Assembly: GCA_964594125.1 (NCBI GenBank)
Contig: CAZQLL010000004.1
Coordinates: 124,001 to 188,000, forward strand
DNA length: 64,000 nucleotides
Reading direction: 5' to 3'
DNA from: CAVRZJ01 sp964594125
GTDB taxonomy: Bacteria > Acidobacteriota > Thermoanaerobaculia > Thermoanaerobaculales > Thermoanaerobaculaceae
Position numbers and translations under genes: made by a program. Numbering within the stretch: the stretch's first letter is position 1; each line of letters starts with the position of its first letter. Below, in pieces: positions 1-7,437 of the stretch. The notes under the pieces were generated by a model. It had not been told where the DNA came from. It saw only the letters and a program-made list of their open reading frames with translations, and did not search any database.

Positions 1-186
1 CGCCTCAGGCATGCCGGGCTCGAGCTCGAGCGCGCGACGAAACGCCTGCTCCGCCTCTCCAATGGCGCCGAGCTCGGCGAGAGTGGCTCCCAGGTTGAGG
101 TGGGCCCTCGCCGAGTCGGGCCGTTGTGCGACGGCCGCCCGCAACCTGCTCAGGCGGTCCGCCGGCCCAGCCGATTCATGATGCAT
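1..186 (-). CDS. TPR-repeat protein, N-terminal part, cut by window edge
   Basis: Reading leftward from an ATG at 184-186, the first 62 codons encode a typical tetratricopeptide repeat: residues about 25-58 follow the pattern HLNLGATLAELG then EAEQAFRRALELEPG. A GAGGT ribosome binding site lies just before the ATG. The start overlaps the end of the upstream HEAT-like gene by 11 bases, so the two are translationally coupled and this is the last visible gene of the dsr operon. TPR proteins are protein-protein scaffolds; the partner cannot be told from this fragment. The rest of the gene lies beyond the left edge. Confidence 0.75.
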   Translation of the reverse strand, partial: MHHESAGPADRLSRLRAAVAQRPDSARAHLNLGATLAELGAIGEAEQAFRRALELEPGMPEA

Positions 187-643
187 GGGACCTCCCCCCC
201 GTCGAACACTTCCCCAGTCCTCCGCGCAACGCCGCCGCGGCCTGCGCGGGAAGCAGCTCGGCGACCCGGCGCACCGCGGCCACCAGCTCGTCCCGGAGAA
301 CGGGATCCGCGGTCAGCCGCAGCAGGTCGGGCACCAGTCCGACCAGCAGCCGCGGCTCGCTCTCCGCGATCCTGCGGATCACCAGGGGTGCGTTCATCGC
401 GTTGGTGCCGGACTCGTCGTTCATCGCCCAGATCAGCCGGCGCAGCACGTCGGTGAGGAGCTCGGGGTGATGCCGCGCGGCCAGCGCCAGCCCGTCGGCG
501 GCCACCGCGCAGCGGGCCGGGTCGGCCTGGTAGGTCATCCCCAGGAGGGTCCGCACCAGGCGGCGATCGGCGGCGACCAGGCGCTCGACCTCGGTGAGGT
601 CGCCGCGGCCCACCGCCGCACGCAGCCCCGCCGCGCCGCTCAC
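176..643 (-). CDS. HEAT-like repeat protein resembling the DVU0298 family
   Basis: A 155-residue protein made of helical repeats. The central stretch with a WAMNDESGTNAMNAP motif, followed by an IAESEPRLLVGLVPDLLRL helix, matches my recollection of the DVU0298 family, small HEAT-like proteins common in sulfate reducers; that assignment is from motif memory, not a search. The start is a GTG whose bases overlap the dsrN stop (GTGA), giving strong translational coupling. There is no signal peptide or membrane segment. Family function is unknown; its place directly after dsrN suggests a role tied to sulfite reduction or electron transfer, for example as an assembly scaffold. Confidence 0.7.
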   Translation of the reverse strand: MSGAAGLRAAVGRGDLTEVERLVAADRRLVRTLLGMTYQADPARCAVAADGLALAARHHPELLTDVLRRLIWAMNDESGTNAMNAPLVIRRIAESEPRLLVGLVPDLLRLTADPVLRDELVAAVRRVAELLPAQAAAALRGGLGKCSTGGRSHAS

Positions 644-2013
644 CAGCCACCTCGCCGCGCCGCGGCGACGAGCGCCGGCGCCCACTCCGGGGTGCCGAGC
701 GCGTGGATGTGGGTATAGGCGGCCAGCGCGTTGCCGGCCACGACGCCGTCGCGGCCGCCGCCGATGCCGGTACCGCGCTCGAGCGCGAGCACCGTGCGGA
801 CCGCGCCGGCGCCGCCGGTGACCTGCGAGTAGTGGAACTCGTGGCCGCGCAGCACAGTGCCCGCGGGCATGAAGGGGTTGTCGGAATCGACGCGGGCGAC
901 CACGTAGCCGTGGCCCATCGGCCGGCTCGTGAAGCTGATCTCGAGCGGCAGCGAGCCGGCCATCGCGTGGGCGACGCCGTCGGCGACCAGCGTCCGCGCC
1001 AGGTACATCAGGCCGCCGCATTCCGCCCACGCCGGCACGCCGCGCGCGAGCGAGCGCGCCAGCGCCGCGCGGAACGGCTGGTTGGCGGAGAGCTCGGCGG
1101 CGTACACCTCCGGGAAACCGCCGCCCGCGTACACGAGGTCGACATCGGGTACCGCGGCGTCGTGCAGCGGCGACACATCGACCAGCTCGGCGCCGGCGGC
1201 CGCCAGCGATTCGAGGTTCTCCGGGTAGTAGAACATGAACGCGTTGTCGCGCAGCACGCCGACGCGCACCGGGCGTCCGGCCGGAGGCGCCGGCGCCGGC
1301 GCCGGGGCGTCGAGCGCGCCGGCCGCGCGCGCAGCGGCGAGGATGCCGTCGACGTCGATGTACCGTTCCGCCGCCTCGCCGAGCGCGGCGACCACCCGCT
1401 CCGCAGCCGGGTGCTCGGAGACCGTGACGAGACCGAGGTGGCGGCTCGGCAGCTCGAGATCCTCGAGGCGGGGCATGGCGCCGAGGACCGCGATCCCGAC
1501 GTTGGCGAGCGCTTCGCGGATCACCTTCTCGTGACGGGCCGTCGCCACGCGGTTGAGGATGACGCCGGCCAGGGGCAGCTCGGGGTCGAGGGCGCGGCAC
1601 CCGAGCACGAGCGCCGCCACCGTCGCCGTCACCTTGGTGGCGTCGACGACCAGCGCCACCGGAGCGCCGAGCAGCCTGGCGAGCTCGGCGGTGGAGTGGC
1701 TACCCCGGGCGTCGACGCCGTCGAACAGACCCCGGTTGCCCTCGACGACTGCGATGTCGGCGGAGGCGCCGGCCCGCGCCACCGAGAGGAGGACCGTCTC
1801 TCGCGGCATCATGAACGTGTCGAGGTTTCGCCCGGGGGCGCCGGACGCGGCCGCGAGCCAGGCGGCGTCGATGAAGTCGGGGCCTTTCTTGAAGGCGGCG
1901 ACGCGGGTCCCCCGCGCGCGGAGGGCCCGCACGAGAGAGAGGCAGACCAGCGTCTTGCCGGCGTCTCCGGCGAGACCGGCCACCACCACCCTCGGCAGGC
2001 CCACCCGCGCCAC
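640..2013 (-). CDS. dsrN: DsrN, cobyrinate a,c-diamide synthase-like siroheme amidase
   Basis: A 457-residue CobB/CbiA-family amidotransferase. The N-terminal half has a dethiobiotin-synthetase-like P-loop (GLAGDAGKT, residues about 13-21). The C-terminal half is a class I glutaminase-like domain with the nucleophile elbow AECGGLMYLA near residue 323. CbiA amidates corrin acid side chains with glutamine and ATP; in dsr operons the homologue DsrN is known to amidate siroheme to siroamide for DsrAB. The location, 18 bases after the dsrL-like gene and in the same operon, favours DsrN over a cobalamin role. Start is GTG with a purine-rich GGGGGAGAGGG leader. No other cobalamin genes are in the window. 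Confidence 0.88.
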   Translation of the reverse strand: MARVGLPRVVVAGLAGDAGKTLVCLSLVRALRARGTRVAAFKKGPDFIDAAWLAAASGAPGRNLDTFMMPRETVLLSVARAGASADIAVVEGNRGLFDGVDARGSHSTAELARLLGAPVALVVDATKVTATVAALVLGCRALDPELPLAGVILNRVATARHEKVIREALANVGIAVLGAMPRLEDLELPSRHLGLVTVSEHPAAERVVAALGEAAERYIDVDGILAAARAAGALDAPAPAPAPPAGRPVRVGVLRDNAFMFYYPENLESLAAAGAELVDVSPLHDAAVPDVDLVYAGGGFPEVYAAELSANQPFRAALARSLARGVPAWAECGGLMYLARTLVADGVAHAMAGSLPLEISFTSRPMGHGYVVARVDSDNPFMPAGTVLRGHEFHYSQVTGGAGAVRTVLALERGTGIGGGRDGVVAGNALAAYTHIHALGTPEWAPALVAAARRGGW

Positions 2014-2031
2014 CGCCCTCTCCCCCGGCCC

Positions 2032-3750
2032 TTACGCCATTTCGAGGAAGCCGCAGGGGCACTCCTCGGCGCACTTCCTGCAACCGTCGCAGGTCTCCAG
2101 CTTCACCTTGTAGTAGTGCCCGTGCTGCGGGTCGGAGACCTTCACGAAGCACCCGGCCTGGCAGTACATCCAGCACTTCTCGCAGGCGAAGCACTTGCCG
2201 CACGAGAAGCAGCGCGACACCTCGGCGAGGACGTCGTCGGCCGTGATGCCGCGGTCGATCTCCTCCATCGGCCGGGCGAGGCGCTCGGCCGGCGGCAGCA
2301 CGATCCGCTGCGCGCGCGGCTTCGCCTCGTAGTGGTCCATCTTGATCTTCTCCGGCCCGACGATCGGCATCGGCCCGGGGCCCTTGGCTTCCTCGCCGCG
2401 CAGCGCCGCGTGGATGTTCTCGGCCGCCTTGCGCCCCTGGCCGATCGAGATCGTCGCCAGGCCGAGGCCGATGCTGTCGCCGCCGGTCCAGATGCCGGGG
2501 ACGTCGGTGCGGCCCCAGGGGTCGGCGGACAGCCACTTCTTCGCCAGCTCGGGAGCGCCCAGGGCGGCCACGTCGGGCTCCTGGCTGACCGCGGTGATGA
2601 TCGTCGCGACCGGCAGCTCGTAGGTGTCGCCCTCGATCGGCACCGGCGCGCGGCGGCCGGAGGCATCGGGGTCGCCGAGCTTCATGCGCTGCACCACCAT
2701 CGCACGCACGCTGCCGTCCTCGTTGCGCAGGACCTCCTTCGGGGCGGCGAGGTACTCGATCCTGATCTCCTCCTCGAGCGCCTCGTCGATCTCGCGCTCG
2801 ATGGCGGGCATCTCGGCGCGGGTGCGGCGGTAGAGGATCGTCACCTCGGAGCCGAGACGCTTGGACATCGCGGCGGCGTCCATGGCGACGCGCTTGGAGA
2901 CGCGCGCGGCGTCGATCGCGGTGTCGCCGCCGCCGATGACGACGACGTTGCCGCCGAGCTCTACGCGCTTGCCGGCGTTGACATGGTTGAGGAAGTCGGT
3001 GCCGGTCCAGACGCCGGGGCCCGCCTCGCCGGGGATGCCGAGCGCCTTGCCCTGGTGCGCGCCGATGGCGACGAACACCGCCTGGTAGTCGCGCCGCAGG
3101 TCGGCGAACGACACGTCCTTGCCGACCTTCACGCCGCAGCGGATCTCCACGCCGAGATCGCGGATCTTCTGCACCTCGGCGTCGATCACGTGCCGCGGCA
3201 GCCGGTACTGCGGGATGCCGTAGCGCAGCATGCCCCCGACGTGGGGGAGGGACTCGAAGACCGTCACGGAGTAGCCGCGCCGCGCGAGCTGGTAGGCGCA
3301 CGAGAGGCCGGCCGGACCGGCGCCGATCACCGCGATCTTCTCGGGGAACGGCCCGCCGACGTCGAGCCGGGGCAGCGCCAGGTTCTTCTCGAGGCCCCAG
3401 TCGCCGATCGCGCGCTCGACCGAGTTGATCGCCACCGCGCCGTCCTTCTCCTTGCGGTTGCAGTGCGACTCGCACGGGTGCGGGCAGACCCGGCCCATGA
3501 TGGACGGGAACGGCGTCGTCTCGGCCTCGAGCAGCCAGGCGCGCGTGTACGCCTCCTCGAGCGAGTAGCCGAGCTTGTCGCGCAGGGCGATGGTCGTCAG
3601 CCAGCCGCGGATGTCATTGCCCGAAGGGCAATTGTGGATGCACGGCGCCAGCTTCTCGACCTGGATCGGCCGGAGCGACGAGACCTGCGTTGCGCCGCTG
3701 CCGCCGAGGCGCAGCGGTGGCTTCTTGGCGGGCGTCTTCAGCAATCCCAT
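2032..3750 (-). CDS. dsrL: DsrL-like NAD(P)H iron-sulfur flavoprotein (glutamate synthase small-subunit family)
   Basis: A 572-residue cytoplasmic oxidoreductase. The N-terminal Cys-rich region (CIHNC near residue 37, CPHPCESHC near 89) binds [4Fe-4S] clusters. It is followed by an FAD Rossmann motif (VIGAGPAGLSCA, about 118) and an NAD(P)-binding motif (VVVIGGGDTAIDAA, about 274). The C-terminal 60 residues hold a Cys-rich ferredoxin-like segment (CFSCGKCFACEKC and CDGCRKCAEECPC). This is the DsrL architecture: DsrL passes electrons between NAD(P)H and DsrAB, in either direction depending on the organism. It is shorter than A. vinosum DsrL (about 650 residues), so a DsrL-2-type or generic GltD-like enzyme is possible. 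ATG with a GAGGGGGAA ribosome site. Confidence 0.85.
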   Translation of the reverse strand: MGLLKTPAKKPPLRLGGSGATQVSSLRPIQVEKLAPCIHNCPSGNDIRGWLTTIALRDKLGYSLEEAYTRAWLLEAETTPFPSIMGRVCPHPCESHCNRKEKDGAVAINSVERAIGDWGLEKNLALPRLDVGGPFPEKIAVIGAGPAGLSCAYQLARRGYSVTVFESLPHVGGMLRYGIPQYRLPRHVIDAEVQKIRDLGVEIRCGVKVGKDVSFADLRRDYQAVFVAIGAHQGKALGIPGEAGPGVWTGTDFLNHVNAGKRVELGGNVVVIGGGDTAIDAARVSKRVAMDAAAMSKRLGSEVTILYRRTRAEMPAIEREIDEALEEEIRIEYLAAPKEVLRNEDGSVRAMVVQRMKLGDPDASGRRAPVPIEGDTYELPVATIITAVSQEPDVAALGAPELAKKWLSADPWGRTDVPGIWTGGDSIGLGLATISIGQGRKAAENIHAALRGEEAKGPGPMPIVGPEKIKMDHYEAKPRAQRIVLPPAERLARPMEEIDRGITADDVLAEVSRCFSCGKCFACEKCWMYCQAGCFVKVSDPQHGHYYKVKLETCDGCRKCAEECPCGFLEMA

Positions 3751-3779
3751 GCTTCCCCCTCGTCCGTGTTACTGCCGCG

Positions 3780-4211
3780 TCAGGCGTACGGGTGCGCCTT
3801 CTTCTTGAACGTCTCGAGCTGCGTGAGCAGCTTGTCGTGCTTCAGCTCGTCGGTCAGCAGATAGCTGATCAGCTCCTGCTGCACGAACATCTTGCAGGAC
3901 TTCATCAGCTCCTCGCCGTACCCGATGGTGGCGCGCTCGAGCTTGATGTGCTGCTCGACCTGCTCCCAGATGTCGCCCAGCTCCTCCGGGGTGAGCGTGA
4001 CCGTGCGGGTGGTCAGGCTCTCGACGATGAACTGCTGCACCCGGTGGTGCATGATCGAGTCGTGGCGGATGATCTCCATCACCAGCTTGACGAGCGGGTT
4101 CGCGCTTTTCGCGATGACGCCGGTGGTGTGCGAGATCGTCTGGTTCTCGACGTCCTGCCAGGTCTTCAGGGTTTCGACGACCTTCTCGGTCGAGGTCTTC
4201 TTCTTTTCCAT
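3780..4211 (-). CDS. Ferritin-like four-helix-bundle protein in the dsr operon
   Basis: A 143-residue, nearly all-helical soluble protein. Possible metal ligands are spread over four predicted helices: E22; E46, H50, D51 and H55/H56 in helix 2; E86 and E92 in helix 3; E113 and the ExxH pair E122/H125 in helix 4. This resembles ferritin-like or rubrerythrin-type diiron proteins without the rubredoxin domain, though the exact family is not recognised. It sits between dsrD and the dsrL-like gene in the same direction, 64 bases after dsrD across a GC hairpin. Possible roles are protecting DsrAB from oxygen or peroxide, or iron storage for siroheme and cluster assembly. Both are inferences. Confidence 0.75.
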   Translation of the reverse strand: MEKKKTSTEKVVETLKTWQDVENQTISHTTGVIAKSANPLVKLVMEIIRHDSIMHHRVQQFIVESLTTRTVTLTPEELGDIWEQVEQHIKLERATIGYGEELMKSCKMFVQQELISYLLTDELKHDKLLTQLETFKKKAHPYA

Positions 4212-4226
4212 GTCGCTCTCCCTGAC

Positions 4227-4253
4227 GCCCCCGGGGCATGCGGCCCCGGGGGC
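4227..4253 (-). other. Perfect 11-bp GC hairpin between dsrD and the ferritin-like gene
   Basis: The two arms (4227-4237 and 4243-4253) pair perfectly around a 5-base loop. There is no U-run on the minus strand, and the downstream ribosome site and ATG follow within 16 bases. It is therefore more likely an mRNA processing or stabilising structure, or a leaky attenuator, than a full terminator. It could protect the dsrABD segment of the message and so raise DsrABD over the genes further downstream. Confidence 0.55.
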
Positions 4254-4275
4254 GACGTGAAAGGAAACGTTGTCG

Positions 4276-4515
4276 TTAGGAGGCGTTCTCGGGGGGCAGC
4301 GTGATGTAGGAGCCGCCGAAGTAGGAGTAGACGCAGCGGCCGGAGTCCATGAGCTGCCGGATCGCCTGCTTGCAGAGGTCCTTGTCGCAGCCCTCGCCGA
4401 ACTTCTCGATCATCGCCTTGGTGAGGTCCATGGCCTTGAGGCTCTTCTTGCCGTGGGTCTCCTTCACCAGTTGGAACATCGCCTCGGCTACCTGCTCGAC
4501 GCTGACGGGGCTCAT
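4276..4515 (-). CDS. dsrD: DsrD, small winged-helix protein of sulfite reduction
   Basis: 79 residues, the usual DsrD length (about 78). The core has the helix-turn-helix-like fold MDLTKAMIEKFGEGCDKDLCKQAIRQLMDSG and ends with the YFGGSYITLP wing typical of the family. DsrD is an allosteric activator of DsrAB and is used as a marker of the reductive direction, although a few oxidisers carry it. ATG start preceded by a GGGAGGG ribosome site. It lies 23 bases after dsrB and is clearly cotranscribed with dsrAB. Confidence 0.93.
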   Translation of the reverse strand: MSPVSVEQVAEAMFQLVKETHGKKSLKAMDLTKAMIEKFGEGCDKDLCKQAIRQLMDSGRCVYSYFGGSYITLPPENAS

Positions 4516-4538
4516 CGTGCCCTCCCTCTTCTTCTTCC

Positions 4539-5618
4539 CTATGAGTGGCGGAGCTGCGCCGACCGCTTGAACGTCTCGCCGGCGTGCTTGAAGTCGTCGA
4601 TGTGGTACTTCGTGAACGGGATCTCGGCGAGCTGGAAGAACTTCGGCCAGCCGATGCGCTCGATCCACTCGCCCATGCGCTCGTGCTTGCGGGCGTTTGC
4701 GGCGTACACCTCGACGATCTTCTTGACCCACGCCACGACCTCGGGCCAACGCGGCGGGTTGTTCGGCAGGAACGGCACCGCCAGCTTCGAGAACTTCGGC
4801 TCGGAGCGGGCGTTGGAGACCTTGCCGCCGACCCAGATCGAGATGCCGTCGGTCTTGGCGTTGTTGATCTTGATCGCCGGGCACACCGTGAAGCAGTTGC
4901 CGCAGTACATGCACTGCTCCTCGATGATCTCGACCGACTGCACGCCGTCGACCGTGGCCGGACGGATCGCGCCGGTCGGGCACGAGGCCACCACGCTCGG
5001 GATCTCGCACATCTTCGGCAGGTTGTTGTGCTCGATCTTGGGCGCCCGGGTGTGCACGCCGAGGATGGCGATGTCGGAGCAGTGCACCGCGCCGCACATG
5101 TTCAGGCAGCACGCGAAGGCGATGCGCAGCTTCGCCGGCAGGTCCATGTTGACGAAATGCGGGTAGAGCTCGTCCATCACCGACTTGACCACGCCGGAGG
5201 CGTCGGTGGCGGCCGAGTGGCAGTGTACCCAGCCCTGGGTGTGGACGACGTTCGAGATCGCGTTGCCGGTGCCGCCGACGAGGTAGCCGGCCTTGGTGAG
5301 CTCGGCGATCAACGGCTCGATGTTGGCCTCGGCCTCGGTGAGGAACTCGACGTTGTTGCGGCTGGTGAAGCGCAGGTGGCCGGCGCAGTACTTGTCGGCG
5401 ATGTCCGCGAACAGGCGGATGCTCTGAATGTGCAGCAGGCGCGGCGTCGCGGCGCGCACGGTGTACAGGCGGTCCCCGGACTCGGCGACGTGCACCATGA
5501 CGCCGGGCCTGAGGATCTCGTGGTACGCCCACTTGCCGTAGTTCTTCTTGATCACCGGGGGAAGGAACTTCTGCGGATGGGGCGGGCCGATGTCGGTAAC
5601 GCGGCTGGCAGCACTCAT
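4539..5618 (-). CDS. dsrB: Dissimilatory sulfite reductase beta subunit
   Basis: A 359-residue DsrB. It contains siroheme and [4Fe-4S] ligand cysteines around C133 and in the CCLNMCGAVHC stretch (C170-C180). A ferredoxin insertion follows, with CxxCxxCxxxC at C236, C239, C242 and C246 preceded by ASCPTGAIRP. With DsrA it forms the cytoplasmic alpha2-beta2 enzyme that reduces sulfite, giving DsrC trisulfide as product. It starts 28 bases after dsrA. Together with DsrD the sequence looks like the reductive bacterial type, although phylogeny would be needed to settle that. dsrC is not in the window. Confidence 0.96.
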   Translation of the reverse strand: MSAASRVTDIGPPHPQKFLPPVIKKNYGKWAYHEILRPGVMVHVAESGDRLYTVRAATPRLLHIQSIRLFADIADKYCAGHLRFTSRNNVEFLTEAEANIEPLIAELTKAGYLVGGTGNAISNVVHTQGWVHCHSAATDASGVVKSVMDELYPHFVNMDLPAKLRIAFACCLNMCGAVHCSDIAILGVHTRAPKIEHNNLPKMCEIPSVVASCPTGAIRPATVDGVQSVEIIEEQCMYCGNCFTVCPAIKINNAKTDGISIWVGGKVSNARSEPKFSKLAVPFLPNNPPRWPEVVAWVKKIVEVYAANARKHERMGEWIERIGWPKFFQLAEIPFTKYHIDDFKHAGETFKRSAQLRHS

Positions 5619-5646
5619 GGTCGTTCTCCCTCTCTTTCCCCGGGCG

Positions 5647-6831
5647 CTAGCTCTCGGCCACTTCGTCGCCGAAGAAGATGTACGGGTTGGAGCGCGGCGC
5701 GGCGATCATCTCGGGCACCGGCTCGAGGCCGATCTGCTCGAGGAAGTTGCCGAGGCCGACGCGCTGGATGAACTCGCCGACGCGCTCGCGGTTCTTGCCG
5801 TGCTCGGCCCACAGGTCCCAGATCGCGTTGATCAGCTCCTTGATGTCCTCGTACGGCGGCTCCATCTTGATGAACGGCACGAACACCGACGACAGCAGCG
5901 CGCCGCCGACGATCGGGGCCTTGGCGCCGATCAGGATCGTGGCGCCCCGGTCGTCGCCGGGCCTGAGCGCCTTCGGGAGCACGTTGATGCAGTGCATGCA
6001 CTTCACGCAGTTCGAGTTGTCGATCTTGAGCTGCTTCCCGTCCCACCCCATGCAGCGGGTCGGGCAGAGGTCGCAGACTTCCTTCTGGATGTCGACGCTG
6101 GCCGCCGCCGCCTCCTGCACCTTCGCCTGGTCGACCTTGATGTCGTCGCGCCACGTGCCGATGAACGACATGTCGGCGCGCGCCACCGAGGCGACGCAGT
6201 CGTTCGGGCAGCCGGCGAACTTCAGCTTGTACTTGTACGGGAACGCGGGCCGGTGCAGCTCGTCCTGGTACTGCTGGGTGAGGTCGTAGCAGGCGCCCAT
6301 GGTGTCGTAGCACGCCCACTCGCAGCGCGCCTGCCCGCAGCAGCACGACGGCGTGCGCATGTCGGAGCCCGAGCCGCCGAGGTCGAAGCCGATGTCGGTG
6401 AGCGCCTTGAACGTCGGCTCGAGCTCCGGCGTGGTGGTGCCGAGGAGGATGATGTCGCCGGTGGAGCCGTGCATGTTGGTCAGGCCCGAGCCGTGCTTCT
6501 CCCAGATGTCGCAGATCCTGCGCAGCGCGTCCGAGGTGTAGAACCAGCCGGCCGGGTGGTTCACGCGGATCGTGTGGAAGTGCGCGATGTTCGGGAACTC
6601 CTCGCCGAGGTCGGAGTAGCGCCCGATGACGCCGCCGCCGTACCCCATGACGCCGACGATGCCCCCGTGCTTCCAGTGCCCGATGTGCTCCTCGTACGAG
6701 CGCTCGAGCTGGCCGAGGAAGTCCTGCATCACCGGGGTCTCCTCGGTCTTCTTGAGCTCCTTGACGAAGCTCGGCCACGGTCCCTTCTCGAGCTCGTCGA
6801 GAAGCGGTGTTGCCCTCTTCTTATCGCTCAT
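5647..6831 (-). CDS. dsrA: Dissimilatory sulfite reductase alpha subunit
   Basis: A 394-residue DsrA, the catalytic subunit of sulfite reductase. The coupled siroheme-[4Fe-4S] centre is held by the C-x5-C (C164, C170) and C-x3-C (C208, C212, GCPNDC) pairs. A ferredoxin domain follows (CDLCPTRC, then NCVKCMHCINVLPKALRPG). It is the first gene of an operon running dsrA-dsrB-dsrD-ferritin-like-dsrL-dsrN-HEAT-TPR. ATG start with a GAGGGAAAGGAG leader. The long leader (about 200 bases from the predicted sigma-54 start site) leaves room for post-transcriptional control. No catalytic residue is missing. Confidence 0.97.
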   Translation of the reverse strand: MSDKKRATPLLDELEKGPWPSFVKELKKTEETPVMQDFLGQLERSYEEHIGHWKHGGIVGVMGYGGGVIGRYSDLGEEFPNIAHFHTIRVNHPAGWFYTSDALRRICDIWEKHGSGLTNMHGSTGDIILLGTTTPELEPTFKALTDIGFDLGGSGSDMRTPSCCCGQARCEWACYDTMGACYDLTQQYQDELHRPAFPYKYKLKFAGCPNDCVASVARADMSFIGTWRDDIKVDQAKVQEAAAASVDIQKEVCDLCPTRCMGWDGKQLKIDNSNCVKCMHCINVLPKALRPGDDRGATILIGAKAPIVGGALLSSVFVPFIKMEPPYEDIKELINAIWDLWAEHGKNRERVGEFIQRVGLGNFLEQIGLEPVPEMIAAPRSNPYIFFGDEVAES

Positions 6832-7047
6832 GGCAGCTCCTTTCCCTCTCTGGGATCAGACTGGTCGGTGCGTCCGAGATGCGCTCCTCGTGCCGAAGGC
6901 CGCGGCATCGGCGAACGCCGGCAGGCCCCGGGGCCCGCGTCGCCACCGCCACGCCTCGCCGCGCTGCGGCGAAACGGCGACCCCACACGGGCCGCGACTC
7001 GTCGGATCCGCCTGGCGGGGGGTCGACGATCCATCTCGCGATCAGGT

Positions 7048-7064
7048 TTGCAATGCTTGTGCCA
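7048..7064 (-). promoter_or_regulatory. Sigma-54 (RpoN) -24/-12 promoter of the dsrAB operon
   Basis: The minus strand reads TGGCAC-AAGCA-TTGCA, an exact match to the conserved sigma-54 core TGGCAC-N5-TTGC(A/T), with the invariant GG and GC doublets exactly 10 bases apart. It points toward dsrA, whose ATG is about 205 bases downstream. Sigma-54 promoters need an AAA+ enhancer-binding activator, so dsr transcription would be strictly activator dependent. A similar element precedes dsrM. Confidence 0.75.
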
Positions 7065-7274
7065 TTCTTCACGTTTTCCGCGGCGGACCGTAATTCCTTG
7101 CGGCCGGCCATCTTCCGGCGCCGTTCCAGCGCTCCAGAGGCCGCTCTGCGGGCGTCTGTTACCGCGATGGAACATCAGCACGCTCGCAGACACCCCGGGG
7201 CACCCCCGAGGGACGCCTCCGGCACCCCTGGCGCGTCCGCCGATCCCATACACGGAGAGCGTTTTACTCATACG

Positions 7275-7292
7275 TGTAACATTGTCGTAACA
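7275..7292. promoter_or_regulatory. Candidate operator or upstream activating dyad for dsrAB
   Basis: An 18-base imperfect inverted repeat, TGTAAC-N6-GTAACA (5 of 6 half-site positions symmetric), in an AT-rich patch about 210 bases upstream of the -24 element. The spacing suits an enhancer site for a sigma-54 activator. The half-sites also resemble CRP/FNR-type (HcpR-like) boxes. Which protein binds cannot be told from sequence alone. Confidence 0.35.
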
Positions 7293-7437
7293 GCGCCCGG
7301 ACGCACCGGCGCGCGATGGCGGTCGGATGCAGCCTGCGACTCACTCGTCGCGGGCTGGGGGCGGGGCACATCGCCCGTCATGAGATGGCCAGACCGCGCG
7401 AAGTGGTTTCCTCACACGCTCCGAGCGCCACCGCCGC

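Larger units (their letters stand above)
6832..7437. other. 606-base intergenic region carrying the dsrA promoter; no convincing gene
   Basis: Between dsrA and yeiH. Small open frames here on the minus strand have neither homology nor a convincing ribosome site and look like chance readings of GC-rich DNA. The middle (about 7040-7110) and 7261-7295 are visibly AT-richer than the surroundings. They carry the sigma-54-type promoter and an upstream dyad, listed separately. Confidence 0.7.

Noticed and set aside
640..2013. Cobalamin biosynthesis CbiA
   Set aside because: Family is right, but the place inside the dsr operon and lack of other cobalamin genes favour DsrN.
703..3864. Open frame of 1053 codons on the plus strand
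   Set aside because: Antisense to dsrN and the dsrL-like gene, low-complexity Arg/His/Asp-rich translation, no domain; typical shadow frame in GC-rich DNA.
6828..7271. Reading frame of 147 codons between yeiH and dsrA
   Set aside because: No ribosome site, Arg/Gly-rich translation without similarity to anything, and it overlaps the dsrA promoter and start.
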